Both the position numbers and the translations under genes were made by a program. Below, piece after piece: positions 22,138 to 33,698 of a stretch of DNA of 64,000 nucleotides. The first letter of the stretch is position 1. Each line of letters begins with the position of its first letter. Below the pieces are notes generated by a model. The model saw nothing but the letters and a program-made list of their open reading frames with translations, made no database searches and was not told the DNA's origin. The DNA lies in NCBI RefSeq assembly GCF_030272615.1, contig NC_081408.1, positions 406,734,889 through 406,798,888 of the forward strand, written 5' to 3'. Source of the DNA: Cryptomeria japonica. Taxonomy: Eukaryota; Streptophyta; Pinopsida; Cupressales; Cupressaceae.

Positions 22138-23432
22138 TCACAGCACTAGACCCTTTGAATTCCTTTCCATGTCAGATCTCCTGCTATGAATCTTGACCAG
22201 ATAGCTATCACTTTGGTTGATAATGTCCTCATCAAATAAATGATACATGTTGTCCGCTTTCAAGATAAACTCATATTGAGCATGTATATCATTGTAAGCA
22301 GTGCACTCAATGAGAAAGTGGCGTTCAATCTCTATAGCACCCGCCTTGCAGAACAAGCAAGTTCTCTCCTCCCAGACTTCTTTGGGTCTTTGCCACCTAC
22401 CCATTTCACATCTGAGATGATGTCAACCAGTCCTTAGTTGAGCAAGTAACAACTTTGCCTTCCCTTTATTATTTGTCCCTAAGTATACTTTCTCATCATG
22501 TTGTCCAGTTGGGTTAAACTCTTTGATGTAATATGCCTTTTTATGACCAATGTGATTAGTCCACATGGCAGTTTGAAACTTTTCAATGAAGAACTTCTTT
22601 ATTTCCCCATTAGTATTAGGACATTCATGCGGTTGGATGTTCCATTTGTTTAACCACTTTTTGTTTTGTTTCATCCAAGTTTTCTTCCTACAGTTAAGAC
22701 CTTCTTCCATGACAATCTTGGGCCACCTTTGGTTACTCATGTTTTCAACCTTCTTTAGATAACTTATTAACCGGATTATAGTTGATGCCTCCAACGGAAA
22801 AGTACTTGCTTCTACTAAAAAGATATCATAAGGAACTGAAGTTTTAACTTTGAGATTTCTTGTGATCAAGTGCTTTTGAATTATTTCTAACTGTCTCCAC
22901 CCACAATTTGACATGTTGTCCCCCCAAACTGTGCATCCATATAGAACAATTGGTGTGACCAGCAAACCGAAAAGAGTTTTCTTGGTTTTCCAATCCCACA
23001 GCTCAATTTTTCTGCACCTATTTTGAAATAAATATGATGCTTTCCATCCCCCCCTGTATCGTTTTCGCTCTACAAGTTTCCCAACTAGGTTTACTTTGAA
23101 ATTCAATGCCAAGATATTTGTATTCTTTCACAATTTCCAGCAGACTGCCTTCAAAAAGAAATGTAATTTGCTTAGCTTTCCTCTTTAGAGAGAAAATTAT
23201 GATCTTGGTTTTGTTAATGTTCACCTCCATCCCTACCTCTTTACAAAAGTTCTCTAGAGCTCTTAAGTGATTTCTCAAACCATGAGTCATTTTAGATATT
23301 CGGATAAGATCATCCGCATATAAAAGTAATTTCACTATATAGTCTGCAAGATGGACACCTTCACCTTTCGACATGTTTAAAAATGTTTCTAATTTATCAA
23401 TGTATAAACCAAACAAAGTGGGAGATAGGGGG
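22138..23432 (-). pseudogene. LINE F ORF2, 3' part: RT palm-to-C-terminus
   Basis: This continues RT after the A5 insertion with SPTLFGLYIDKLETFL and the catalytic LLLYADDL near 23310, then MEVNINKTKIIIFS and KEYKYLGI. A frameshift occurs near 23050-23110. The region after it runs open to 22138 and ends with RWQRPKEVWEERTCLFCKA followed by IERHFLIEC, a C-x2-C...H-x4-C zinc-binding motif typical of ORF2 C-termini. There is no RNase H downstream. The catalytic Y-A-D-D differs from the F-V-D-D of the L1-type LINEs in this window, supporting a separate clade. Confidence 0.83.
23428..23432. repeat. Left target-site duplication ggggg of element A5
   Basis: Matches 28607-28611. Both copies correspond to the LINE F codons for Cys-Pro in the RT GCPL motif, so the duplication is supported by the restored reading as well as by identity. 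Because it is a homopolymer it is weaker than a mixed sequence. Confidence 0.7.
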
Positions 23433-24392
23433 TGTTGGATCTCAAATCAATAGATTGGATAAGTTCTAAGGAAATGCCAACTCCTATGATCAAACCCTCC
23501 AATTGACTTGGCCAACTTATAAAGTGAACCTATTTGGTTACTAACTCCCTCACTTTAGGCTCTGGAAGACCTAGGTGGGTATACCTATTCACTAGTCATT
23601 TTTTATGACTGATGCTTTTTATAGCAGATTGAGTATCTTGATCTAAATTTTTCCCTATCTCGGAATGACATAAGTTCCTAGGATAGGTGGCTTTTAGATG
23701 AGTTCAAGATTGTTGTTGTGAAAGCTATTGGATCTTTGTGCTTGAAATTTATATGTATACACTATTGCTAATTGAATTCTATATATCCTACTCAACTATT
23801 CCTATTGTTTTAAAGTAAAGGTAATTGGTTTGGTAAAAAGTTGTTGTTTATGAACGATCAATGTCTTTCCTCTTGTTTGGGCCACAGAATCTATTACTTC
23901 AGCTGGACTTATTGTATGCTTCTATGAGACAATTTTTAAATCACCCCCCAGGTAGATCTGTTAGTTACCTTTCCTCAAAAAGATCTGTTTTAATAGTCTT
24001 ATGCTATAATTTTCTCAAATGAATTTAACCCTTACTTTAAGAGACCATTCAAGGAAGACTTACAAGGAACAGTTACAATCCACAAGTAGGCCTTTTATTC
24101 AAATTAATAGCAACAGGAAAATAAACTTCACTAGGAAGATACAAGCAACCTTATCTTCTATGAGACAATATCACAGAACAACTGCCAATTGAAATAAACA
24201 ACTCACGACACATATGTAAAGGAAAAAACATCTGATTATATTGATAGAGTTTCCAAATTTACAAAAACTACCAGAATATATTGTACATATATTCTTGAAT
24301 ATCTCTTTAAAAAATACTTCTCATGTATATATATGAGAGAAAAACATATCCCTCACGAAGAGTCATGTCTCTTCCTAATTTTAACAACTTGG
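23433..24392 (-). repeat. Conserved 3' end shared by A5 and element B
   Basis: The terminal ~960 bases align with the reverse-complement of about 40300-41186. Shared stretches include the terminus TGTTGG-TCTCAAATCAA, the aaggaaatgccaactcctat stretch and the ccaattgacttggccaactt stretch. Similarity weakens toward 24300. The two copies lie in different LINE hosts, which shows this is a mobile family end rather than local sequence. Confidence 0.78.
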
Positions 24393-27300
24393 TTATACAT
24401 CCTTGGCAAAGTTAAACAAAAACAAGTTAAGCATTCCTAAATGATTTATGCAATCATCTTCCTTGTATCCTTTGGTGTCAACATTCCGTTTTTTCAACCC
24501 CTCTCCCAAAGAAATATATTTGAAGATTATCTGGTTCACAGAAGGAGCTAAGTCTTTGTCCTGGTCCAACCCTGAGATGGTTTGTTCCTTGATATCAGTC
24601 AGTTCACTCCACCATTGTTCCAGGGATATCAGCTCCCCCTCTGTGTAGATTGTCGGCATCTGTGAAGTACTCCCATCATCTAGTGCTTGGAGGTCTATGT
24701 TCAAGACCTCTGCATATCTGTCATGCCGCTCTAAGTATGCCATCCCCTCTGCTATGTTCTCAAGTGTCATTGTATCTGCATGGTTCATCACCTCCTGCAA
24801 TTGTTCCTTTAGTCTTTCATGTTCTCTTAGAGCCTTGACGGCCCCTATATTTACCTTCCAATATTGATCTGCATGTATCAACATGGTTTTGAACCTATTC
24901 TCTATGATATCATTGACCAATTTATTTGTTTTTTGTCGAACACTCTCTACTTGTTTGACTAGCTTCTCACTCTTGGTCTTCCAGTAGATGGTGTCTGTTA
25001 AAGCATCCATGACCTTCCGTCAGTTTCAAGTGCCATGTCTAACTCACCGACACTTGGAGCAGTGCTCTGTTGTAGTAGTCTCTCTTGTAGCCACTGCACT
25101 TCCTCATTGGCCCGTTCATATAATCCTTTATAAGTATTATTTTCTCTGACTAGGAATTCGATCTGATCCTGATTGAGTTTCGCCATATCCAAATTCAATT
25201 TGCCAGTAACCCTAGGATCAGTCTTCCCAGCTTGTTGGATCATTAGATGCCCAAAGGCTTCATCAGTGTCTACGAGCAAGGGCCTTTTCTCTTTAGGATA
25301 TAGAGCCCACAACATAAGAGCCTTTTGTTCAGGATCATATCATGATCCCATAAAGATCTTATCCACCTCTTCAGGCATAATCTACTTGTCTGGCCCTTGT
25401 TTCTTTAAAAAACCATCGAACAATAGGGCAGATCTCATATCCCATCCTGGGTATATCAACACCCCAGCATCCTTGAGTAATAACCTTCCTCTCTCAGGTG
25501 TCATCTCCTTCATGGCTTGGTCCACTTTCTCCTGGAGTATCCCGAGCATCTCTTCTTCAGTTCTTCCTTCAGTGTTAGCCCTGACTAACACCCCTTTGTG
25601 CTGGTACAAGAATGTACTAAATTCCTTAGTATGAATAAAATCACTGTCGGAAGTAAATTCTTCATGCTCCAACAGCCTGACATCGTTGACTTCTTGGATG
25701 TCATATTGGTCAGTTGCTAAATTCATTTGTTCACCATGTTTGTATCCAGGTGGATACTCTTCGGGGAGACATATGTGCCAGAGGCTCTATATCCCTGACG
25801 TTCTATTTTTTGTCCCTGAAAACATATGCAGGAACACCCTCCAAAATTTCCAACTCATATTCCATAAGTTTTTTGGCTCTAGCCAAGGGGTCCTCCATTC
25901 CCTGCATGATATCTTCATTTATCTTTCCTCGGCCAAGTTTCCACTTGAACGCTCTAGACACTCTTTCATATTTCGTCCTTCTCTCGGTGGCTTCTTGCCT
26001 TTCCATATTCCCTATGAAGTCATCAGGCATCAATGGGACGTGCTCTCCAGTCCTCATCTTTTGAGATGATCTTGCCTCCTTTATGTAACCCTTGAGATCA
26101 AATTTTGGCCCGGGATCACCCTCTACCATCTTATAGTAACTTAACTTGTTCTGCAACAAGCCATAGCTCTTTGAACTCTTAATAATAAAATCTGAGAAAA
26201 CCAACAACCTAGGCACTATGGACTGCTTTCCATGATCTATCAAATGTTTGGCACTGGCTATTGACAATTGCCTAACAATCTCAAGATAAGCCACTCTATC
26301 AGGCACCAATAGGTAGTAAATAGGGTTTTCCTTCAAACCTATACACCCTTATTTGAGTATAATCCAAAAAATAATACCAATCCCCCCAATTATGTGTAAC
26401 CATAGTGTCTTCACATAATTCCTTGGGCCTAAGGAATCTATGGACCTCTGGAGATATGGAGTGATTACATGGGTTCCCCAGTAATCTGTATAGCGTCTTA
26501 ACAAAGAACTCTTTGAAATGCTAATACTGGATGTTGTTGTACCTCTGATCCCATGAAGACAACCATAACTGTACGGGATTTCTCACTTCGGCTTTGTCAT
26601 AAGCTCTGACACACAACCCGTCCGACCATAATCTGTTATCATGCCCAATACTCAGTAATATGTGCATGAGGAGAGAGTAATACTTGAAGTGGACATTGGT
26701 CATATCTCCCTTCAACTTTTCCAACCCGTAATTCACAGCCTCGGATAGATAAGCAGCAAAGTCAAACATCCTAGGATCTTTTGATTGTACATCTGCACAG
26801 ATTATCATAGCCATTATATCCATTAATGGGGGGGCTTCAATTCCTAAGACCTAGGCCACACAGTAATACGTATACTTGAAATATGGAAGGAAAATATTGA
26901 CATCAAAAGGAACTTTATCTCCTCCACCAAATGACACTATTGGCCCTGCAACTTTCGGTCTATGGATGGAGAGCCTCCACCTTTTATAGATATCTTCCAT
27001 ATTGAAATACTCCCAGGTGAGCTTGCTAGTGTCTACTTTCTCTTCAAACCCCCAGTCCAAATCAATACACTTTCTATAATTTCACTGGTGATGGACACTA
27101 TTGGCTTTCCCATATAATCATATATGGTCTTTGTCTTGGGACCATAATTGTTAGCTAGAGACTTCATAAGTTCGACATTCACGAAGACATTTGGTATTGC
27201 CAGCTTCCCAAGATTCAATCTCCATAAGTTATTTATAGGTTCTGGAGCGTTTCTTCGCACATATCCAAATATGAACAGCTCATGCTCTCTAATATTTGTC

Positions 27301-27509
27301 CAGATGTCTCCTAGGCTGTCAAATTTGTCTTCTAGGCCTTCATCCTCTGACTTAATCTTTTTTGATTGATGGCTTGAGGCAGGAAATTGATCTAATAGAT
27401 CCTGGTCTAATGGGCGACCCTCCTTCTTTTGCCTCTTTGGCTTTTCTTCTGCAGATTGGGCTTCCTTCGGCTTCCTAGCCCTAGTTTTCTTAGATGAAGA
27501 AGTTTCCAT
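24393..27509 (-). pseudogene. Large unrecognised protein of element A5 (about 1000 codons, broken)
   Basis: Reading from 27509 (METSSSKKTRARKPKEAQ, a basic nuclear-signal-like N-terminus), open pieces follow in order: 27509-27033, 27060-26851, 26823-26521, 26336-25803, 25726-25382, 25315-24998 and 25010-24393. About four frameshifts and five stops separate them. Visible items are IYDYMGKPIVSITSEII, the RWRLSIHRPKVAGP segment, LPYFKYTYYC, and a Glu/Lys-rich coiled-coil-like C-terminal third (QIEFLVRENNTYKGLYERAN; YWKTKSEKLVKQVESV). I see no DDE, HUH, RT or protease motif. Plant retroelements and mobile-domain proteins sometimes carry comparable helical host-derived proteins, but I cannot assign it. 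It could be a captured gene or an unnamed element protein. Confidence 0.6.
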
Positions 27510-27519
27510 TATAATTTCG

Positions 27520-28606
27520 GAGACTAGGAATGAGGAATTTACTTGGTTCTCTAAGCTTTCTGCTTTTCCTTGAAAAACTCTCTGTGAATTCTTTAGCCAA
27601 TGTTGCCTGAATTGCCCTCTATCCTGTTGTTTTATTATGATCTTGCAGTAGTTTCATCGGTTACATCCGTCTGTTATGCAACGATCATGAGTTCACTTGT
27701 TTTAAATTTATGACGACTAGACTTTATTTATTTTTGGAATGATTTCGCGGCAGGGAGTAAATGCCTCATCTAATGGTTCCTTTTCCTTTCTTCGATGTTT
27801 TGTGGCAGGCAATATGCTATTGTTTACTTCGATGAAACATTGCTCTTCGGCACCATCCATTTCTTTCTCATCGAAAGGCCCTTTTTCATCGAACTCACCT
27901 TCCTTTTGGTGAGATTATTGTTTTCGTCAATATGCTTTAAGTTTTCATCGAAACATTGTTTTTCATCGGAATGGGTCCCACTCCTTCCTATCTCGGATGG
28001 TTAATTCTAACGAGAGTTTTTGTCGCTTTCCTTTTCGGTGAATCCAAGCCCATCGTTATATCCTAAAATGATTTGTTCGACATCCGAGTTTTCATCAATG
28101 AGTGATCTTCTCATCTCACTCGATACCGTCGTTTCGATGAAACTCTTCATTTCGCCAGGAGCAAAAAACCTTTCACCGATGATCAATCCTTCTTTGATGT
28201 CCCCTTTTACTTTATTGGCCTATTGTTGTATCGGTTCTTCGAAACCCACATCTCCTCAAAATAGTATCGCTGCTGACTTTTCAATGCCAATGACTTCGGT
28301 GAATCCCTTTCGAGTCTACTCGTGGCCATGGTCTCTTCGATGGTTTATTTTATCAAGGAAACATTTAACCATTTCTTCGACACACTGGATACATCTTTTT
28401 CGGTGAAACTAAGCCTTTCGGTGAGAGTTAATTATGTTCATTTGATGGTTGAATTTGGTCGATAAGGGTTGTGAACCTAATGTCAATGAAATTTTCAATG
28501 GTCTCCATAGGAACTCTTAAAGGTACACTTAATCATTTTTTAGAAAACTTCTGTAGTTTCAACATGAACTCATGGTTTATTGTCATTATAAATAAACTAT
28601 TCAACA
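27520..28606 (-). repeat. Motif-rich 5' region of element A5
   Basis: Upstream of the A5 ORF, a non-coding kilobase carries many copies, in both orientations, of short related words: TTCGATGAAAC, TTTCATCGAA, TTCGGTGAA, TTTCACCGA. I count roughly fifteen between 27790 and 28450. Such dispersed subterminal words resemble protein-binding sites of DNA transposons, but are also found in some LTR promoters. Confidence 0.55.
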
Positions 28607-28611
28607 GGGGG
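28607..28611. repeat. Right target-site duplication ggggg of element A5
   Basis: Partner of 23428-23432. It lies directly after the terminal CAACA of A5. Confidence 0.7.
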
Positions 28612-30660
28612 CACCCCTGCTTAACGCCAATGTCACTACCAAAATACTCGGACATTCCTTCACTAGTTTTGATTTTAGCTCTAACTTTCTCATAAAGTCT
28701 ATGGACAGCCGCTCTATATATGTCAAGTACACCCAAATCTTTCATTCTATTCCAAAGTTTGTCTCTAGGTACCGTGTCAAACACTTTCTTAAAATCCACA
28801 AAACAACAATATGCTTCTCCCCCTTGATTGTCCCATATTTTCTCTATCAAATGTCGAAGAGTGATGCAATGATCAATGGTGGAGTGTCTAGGTCTGAAAC
28901 CGGCTTGACCTTTGGCCCTTCTTCCTTCCGCTTCTACTCAACTACTCATTCTACGCTCCACCAAGATCCCAAAAAGTTTTCCTAGAAGGGGGTTGACCAT
29001 AATAGTGTGGTAGTTAGATGGGTTGTTGATATCCCCACTCTTAAAGAGACGGATAACCATTCTAGTTGTCCAATCTGCCAGAAAACCATCTCATATGACC
29101 CTATTGAAGATACCCTTTATGTGAGGAGCAAGAAGCTCAACTCCCCACTTTAGGAATTTCGCTTGAAGCCCATCAATATCACTTGCCTTACCATTTTCTA
29201 AACTCTTTATTCCCTGCTTGATATTATCCATCATGAATAACTTCATCGAAGTAGTCACAATGGGAGGAAAATTATTATCCTGTAACCGCCCATAAAGAAG
29301 CTTGGCATAATCCAACCATTGGGCATCTGTAATATTGTTTTCAGTTTGTTTTCTCCTTTGTTGCAGTTCCTTCCAGAAATATTTGGGACTGTGTTTACCA
29401 ACATAGATTAACTCCTTCCTTCTCGCCTGTACATAATCTTCCTTTTTAGTTTGACCGAGTTTTGTGTACCTCTTCCTATTTTCTTTGTTCATACCTTTCC
29501 CTTTCAAAGATCTCTTGGCTGCCTTACACTCTTTATCATACCATGGGTTTGTTGGGAAAGTATTTGCAGCCCTCTTCCTACTGCTAGTCCTTTTGCAGGC
29601 ACTCAAAGCCTTGTGTATTATAGGGATCAACAAGTTGCTATGGACATGATCCTCTTTCGAAATGAATCTTTTATCATCCAAAATACTATTTATTTCATCA
29701 AGTTGTTGTTTAAGGACAACATTAAAAATGTCCCTGTTTTCTTGGTTTATGAGGATTTTGCCTTTATTAGTTGTTGTCTTTTGCATGTACGAGCTTGTTT
29801 ATCTTGCGGGCTTCTTGAGGCAAAGTCCAACTTCATAAAAAGAGGCATATGATCTGATTTCATTTCTATAAGACAATCTCCAATGTCAAACTCCAGTACT
29901 TTAGATGTAAGGTTTTGAGAGCAAATCAAGTAATCTACCACACTCTGACCATTATAAGTTTAGCAAGTAGTACTCCCTGATGTCGGTTAACTTCTCATGC
30001 CATTGCAAATAACCAAATCAAACAAACTACACATCCCCAATAATTCTGCCCCAAAATGTGAGACATCCCAATTATTATCTTGTGAAGTTCTTTCCCAAGG
30101 TTGACCCTCGATTTCTTCCAACCATAGCGGATTATTTTCTCCCTTTTTACCACTACTCAACTATAAAGATTGGTTATTAGCCATCCTTGCGTTGAAGTCA
30201 CCAATTATCATTATTTCTCCTAAGTTGTTGAATAAGGAGGTATCCTTTTTTAGAGATGCATACGGATCTTCTTTGTCTAAATTCCCCCTCTTGTAGAACT
30301 TAGAGTTTCTAGGGGCAAATTAGCAAGCAACCAACCTAAAAGCTATCTCATTCACTATTATTTGCAACCAAATGTATTGTTTGTTTGGGTCCTTTTTTTC
30401 AAATTTAACAGCTCCATACCACTTCTCATTTATAAGAACTATAACTCCACCATGACCTTTTCTTGTCCCATTCCCCTTGTTCCAAATAGAAAATTTCTTG
30501 TAACCTTCAAAATTTGGGACCTTGCAGTCGTCATGTTCATGCGTTTCAACAAAAATGATAATATTTTTCCCCTCTGCTATGGGCCCCACCCCAAGACCTC
30601 TTCTCCATGGATAACCTTTGCATTTCCAACTCACTACATTTAAGCAGTCTCGTGGGGCCC
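28612..30660 (-). pseudogene. LINE F ORF2, 5' part: endonuclease and RT fingers
   Basis: The endonuclease reads from about 30660: VVSWKCKGYPWRRGLG, IIIFVETHEHDD, KGHGGVIVLINEKWYG; GEIMIIGDFNAR lies near 30200 and SDHMPLFMK near 29850. The linker and RT follow at 29786-29091 (NGKASDIDGLQAKFLKWG) and 28850-28612 (CCFVDFKKVFDTVPRDKLW; GVKQGCPL). The insertion A5 lies immediately after GCPL. The frame from 30634 to 29747 is the same, with isolated stops. One frameshift occurs near 29750-29790, after which 29786 to 28612 is again one frame. The role is nicking the target and reverse transcription of LINE F RNA. Confidence 0.85.
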
Positions 30661-30697
30661 CTATTTCCTATTTCTTATTCTAGAGGCGCTCCCTAAT

Positions 30698-31791
30698 CTA
30701 ATCTTTTCCGTTCTTCAACCATGCCCACTTTCCCTCTTCTCTTGTTGCCTTTACTTTATCCCATTCCTTCCTTTGTTCCTCCTGCTGAGCAAAAGTCAAA
30801 TCTTCATCTAGATAGAATTGTGACCCTCTGAGTAGTCTTCTATTTCTAAGGATAAAAATTTTATCCTCTATGTTTCTCAGGGTAACTCTTACATGCCTAT
30901 CTCTACCTTCTCTCTTTCTTCCTAACCTATTTTCTTGTTGAATACCCCCTATCCATTCTAGCTTATCTCTAAGAAAGTCTCTAGCTAGAATTTCAGTTCT
31001 CTCTTTTTTTCCGAAGTCTTTGAGACCTTTGATGATGATATTTGCAACCTTGCCACGTCTGACTTGTTCTTCTCTTATTTGTATTTTAATTTGTTGCTCA
31101 ATGATTCTTTTTTGTTTGTTTGCTGATCTGCTTACTACTTGTGACCAAGATTTAGCCTCTTCTATCTGCTCCCTTAGTTTAGACTCTTTATTTTCTAAGT
31201 CCGCTAAGGTTGATTGAATTTCCTTTACTTGTGTTGCATCCTCTCCCTTTGTCAGTTCAGATCTCTTGTCGTTATTTTATTTCCATCGTTCTAATTCTTG
31301 TTTTACGATTTCCAATTCTTGTTGTCTTGTCTCCATCTTGATCTGCATGCTTGAAATTTGCTCTTTTAGGCTTTTGTTCTCTCTCTCTCTATTTTCCTTG
31401 TATATTCTATTGCTTCATACACTTTGTTCTCCTCTTCCCAATTCCTTACTTCCAAAATTTCGAGCCTCTTTTTTACGTTCATAAGCTCCTCCACATATAG
31501 TTCTGAAGACCACAATAAAGGTGTTGATGTTGGACTATAAAAAACTTTTTTGTTCTGTTTATCTTCCATGTTGTCCTCTTTGTGTAATGCGCATACTTCT
31601 TCTATCTGGAACAATTTTGATTCGGGATTCTCATTAACTTTTGCTTGTGTTTGTACCTCTTCTATTTCATTCTCTTTATGTCCTGCTTGTTCCATATTGG
31701 ATTGATAAGTTTGTACCTCTTCTATTTCATTCTCTTTCTATCCTGCTTGTTCCATATTGGATTGATAAGATTTGCCAAAGAAATTGCCCAT
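30698..31791 (-). pseudogene. LINE F ORF1: coiled-coil plus RRM-like RNA-binding protein
   Basis: The start at 31791 reads MGNFFGKSYQSNMEQAG. A long Glu/Lys/Gln-rich helical region follows (KRLEILEVRNWEEENKVY; ESKLREQIEEAKSWSQVV). Then comes a segment resembling the RRM and C-terminal domain of L1 ORF1p-type proteins: VANIIIKGLKDFGKKE; RDRHVRVTLRNIEDK; FYLDEDLTFAQQEEQRK; REEGKWAWLKNGK. A single frameshift lies in a GA microsatellite near 31380, plus two or three stops. It ends at 30698, about 40 bases before ORF2. The predicted role is a trimeric RNA chaperone of the LINE particle. This architecture differs from the DUF4283 ORF1 of the other LINEs here. Confidence 0.72.
31649..31768. repeat. 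60-bp direct tandem duplication in LINE F ORF1
   Basis: Units 31649-31708 and 31709-31768 differ by only a few bases. Being 60 bases, the duplication adds 20 residues in frame (unit YQSNMEQAG...EIEEVQT) to the N-terminus of ORF1. The second unit in + order carries a stop in the ORF1 frame. Confidence 0.88.
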
Positions 31792-33698
31792 TCTTGGTAA
31801 AATCGTTGCGAATCTTTTTTTATGCTTTTGCTTGAATTTTCGAATCTCTACGTCTTAAAATACCTTTTTATACTGTTTTGCATTTACCAATATCAGTATG
31901 TCATCTATGTTGTTGCCTGCTTGCTTTAGGAGAAAAGTGTCATGACATATTCCCAAGCCCCTATTAAACCCTCAATATTTGCCATATAATGAGGTGTCTC
32001 AGGTGAGGTTGGAGACTGTTTACAACCATCCTGATAAAAAAAGTTGAACATTAATCCCATCAACTGAGCTTGTAGGCTATTATTGAAGCCTACTCCCATC
32101 ATTAACCGTGGATGGAATAAACTATTGTTCCCTATTTATAAATGTGACCCCTTCATACTGTCTCCCTGACAAATAACTGCTAAGTTTCTCTCTGCTTCTC
32201 CACCGTCTGCCATAGGCAGTGAGGACATAGGCTGAGTGGACACTCACAAAGAATTGGTCTCTACGTCTGCCAAATGCAAATGCTTGAAAGTTCCGAGTCT
32301 TTCTATCAAATCTATTGTTTGCAAAGTCTACCAATCATTGAATTCGATGAGAGGACATCTTTTTGAGTCATTCTGTAAAAACAATTTGAGCCGAGAGAGT
32401 TGTCACAACGACAACGCCCAAAAGCCCATTTTAGCACACACAGGGAGGATGCAGGCTGAAGGATGTTGGGGTTAGATCTTCCAAACCAATGAGTTTTCAG
32501 CTTTCCAAAGCATTTTCATCAAATCTAATTTCACCAGTTCTTGCAATCAACGCATTCCATGAGTCGGCAACGCCTTGAAGCATTATGTCAGCAAATACAG
32601 GTGCGTGGTCTATAATTCCACCATTATTTTCTTGTTTTTCTTCTTCCCTGCATTGGGGATTCTAGAATTACACCTGCGAAATGCATTGCTTTATAGCTTC
32701 TGAAGCATTTTCAGCAAATTTATTCTTTGAGTATCCTGCAATCATTTCACTCTATGAGACCATGTTTGAGGGGACTGGGAGAGTGGAATGTGCACCTCTG
32801 AAATAAATTACAATATTTTTTATTCATGTCTGGAAATACACTTGACTTGTGAGTCGATCCTTTTCTACCATGAAGAGTATAATGTTTCTAATATCCTTTC
32901 TCATCTACTTAAGATTCAATGAAAGTGAAAGGTAAGTTGTTCAAATAAATTATCTTGCCTTTAACCTCCTGGGTTTTAGCACTCTGTCATTCTTCTCGGA
33001 AGTACTTGCCTTTACCCGATAATTTGAAATACAAATTTTATAATTCTTCAGTATACTAGAATTGACTACCTTACATCTATAATTTTAATTCTGGGTTGCT
33101 TAAACAGAAATACATCTTAGGAGAGCGTTAAGCCACGAAGAGTGGTGGTATAATAATTTTTTTATTTAACTTGATAGCTTGTAGAGGAATCCATCGATAA
33201 CATGCCTATTTGTGGAGCATTGAATATGTAGTCGAATCATTTAGCTACAACCTTTTTTTCATTTCTATTAAAAGAATATTAGAGAAGTTTATTCTTGTAA
33301 GTTACCATTATAACAAAGGCAATGTTTTCCTTGCCACAAACAAACTATATATTTATAAAATAATAAGTTCTGCGTAAGGTCAACGCATTTAAAGATCAAG
33401 TGACAATTATTTCTAATTGGATAATACATACATAGATGGTTTATGTTATTCATTGAATGTTAAGGTAGTAGTAACTCTGTAAGAAATAAAAGGCCACATA
33501 AAGTTACAATGCTATTATGTGAGCTAGTGACATATTCATTCTTATTTTAGGATGTTGCAATTTTAGAATAGGAATGTATTTATTGAATTATCTCTGGGAA
33601 AGATTGGGAGTTACAAATTAAAATGAAATAAAGGTGGAAATGTTCTATACAGTTACATTACTTTCAACAATGATGAACTTGGAAATTCTCTTGTATTG
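31792..33698. other. Gap between LINE F and LINE E, no gene
   Basis: Nearly 2 kb with only short chance ORFs on either strand. No LTR termini, tandem arrays or domain remnants were recognised. The first few hundred bases might contain the LINE F 5' untranslated region. Confidence 0.5.

Larger units (their letters stand above)
23433..28606 (-). mobile_element. Element A5: 5.2-kb insertion, TG...CA ends, no LTRs
   Basis: Inserted into LINE F with a 5-bp duplication (ggggg). The + strand starts TGTTGGATCTC and ends ...CTATTCAACA, so both ends share a short inverted TGTTG. No direct or long inverted terminal repeats were found when the first and last kilobase were compared. In minus orientation there is a motif-rich 5' kilobase (28606-27520), then one long ORF of unknown function (27509-24393), then a 960-base 3' segment. 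That 3' segment matches the end of element B (39756-41186). No RT, integrase or known transposase is visible. TSD length and ends are LTR-element-like, but the architecture is not. Confidence 0.62.
22081..31791 (-). mobile_element. LINE F: distinct non-LTR element with L1p-like ORF1, split by A5
   Basis: Minus-strand LINE unlike LINE A, C and E. ORF1 (31791-30698) is a coiled-coil/RNA-binding type rather than DUF4283. ORF2 (from about 30660) has endonuclease and RT but no RNase H, and ends with a Cys/His motif. The 3' end carries AATAAA followed by ATTCATTCATTCA (22098-22079) instead of poly-A, as in LINE clades with short-repeat tails. A 5.2-kb element at 23433-28606 splits the RT coding region. 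Joining the flanks across it restores the box GCPLSPTLFGLY, with GCPL from one side and SPTLFGLY from the other. It is relatively intact: few frameshifts and a handful of stops. Confidence 0.8.

Noticed and set aside
24393-27509. A functional host gene on the minus strand
   Set aside because: About four frameshifts and five stops interrupt it, there are no introns with consistent splice sites that would remove them, and it sits inside a mobile insertion with a target duplication.
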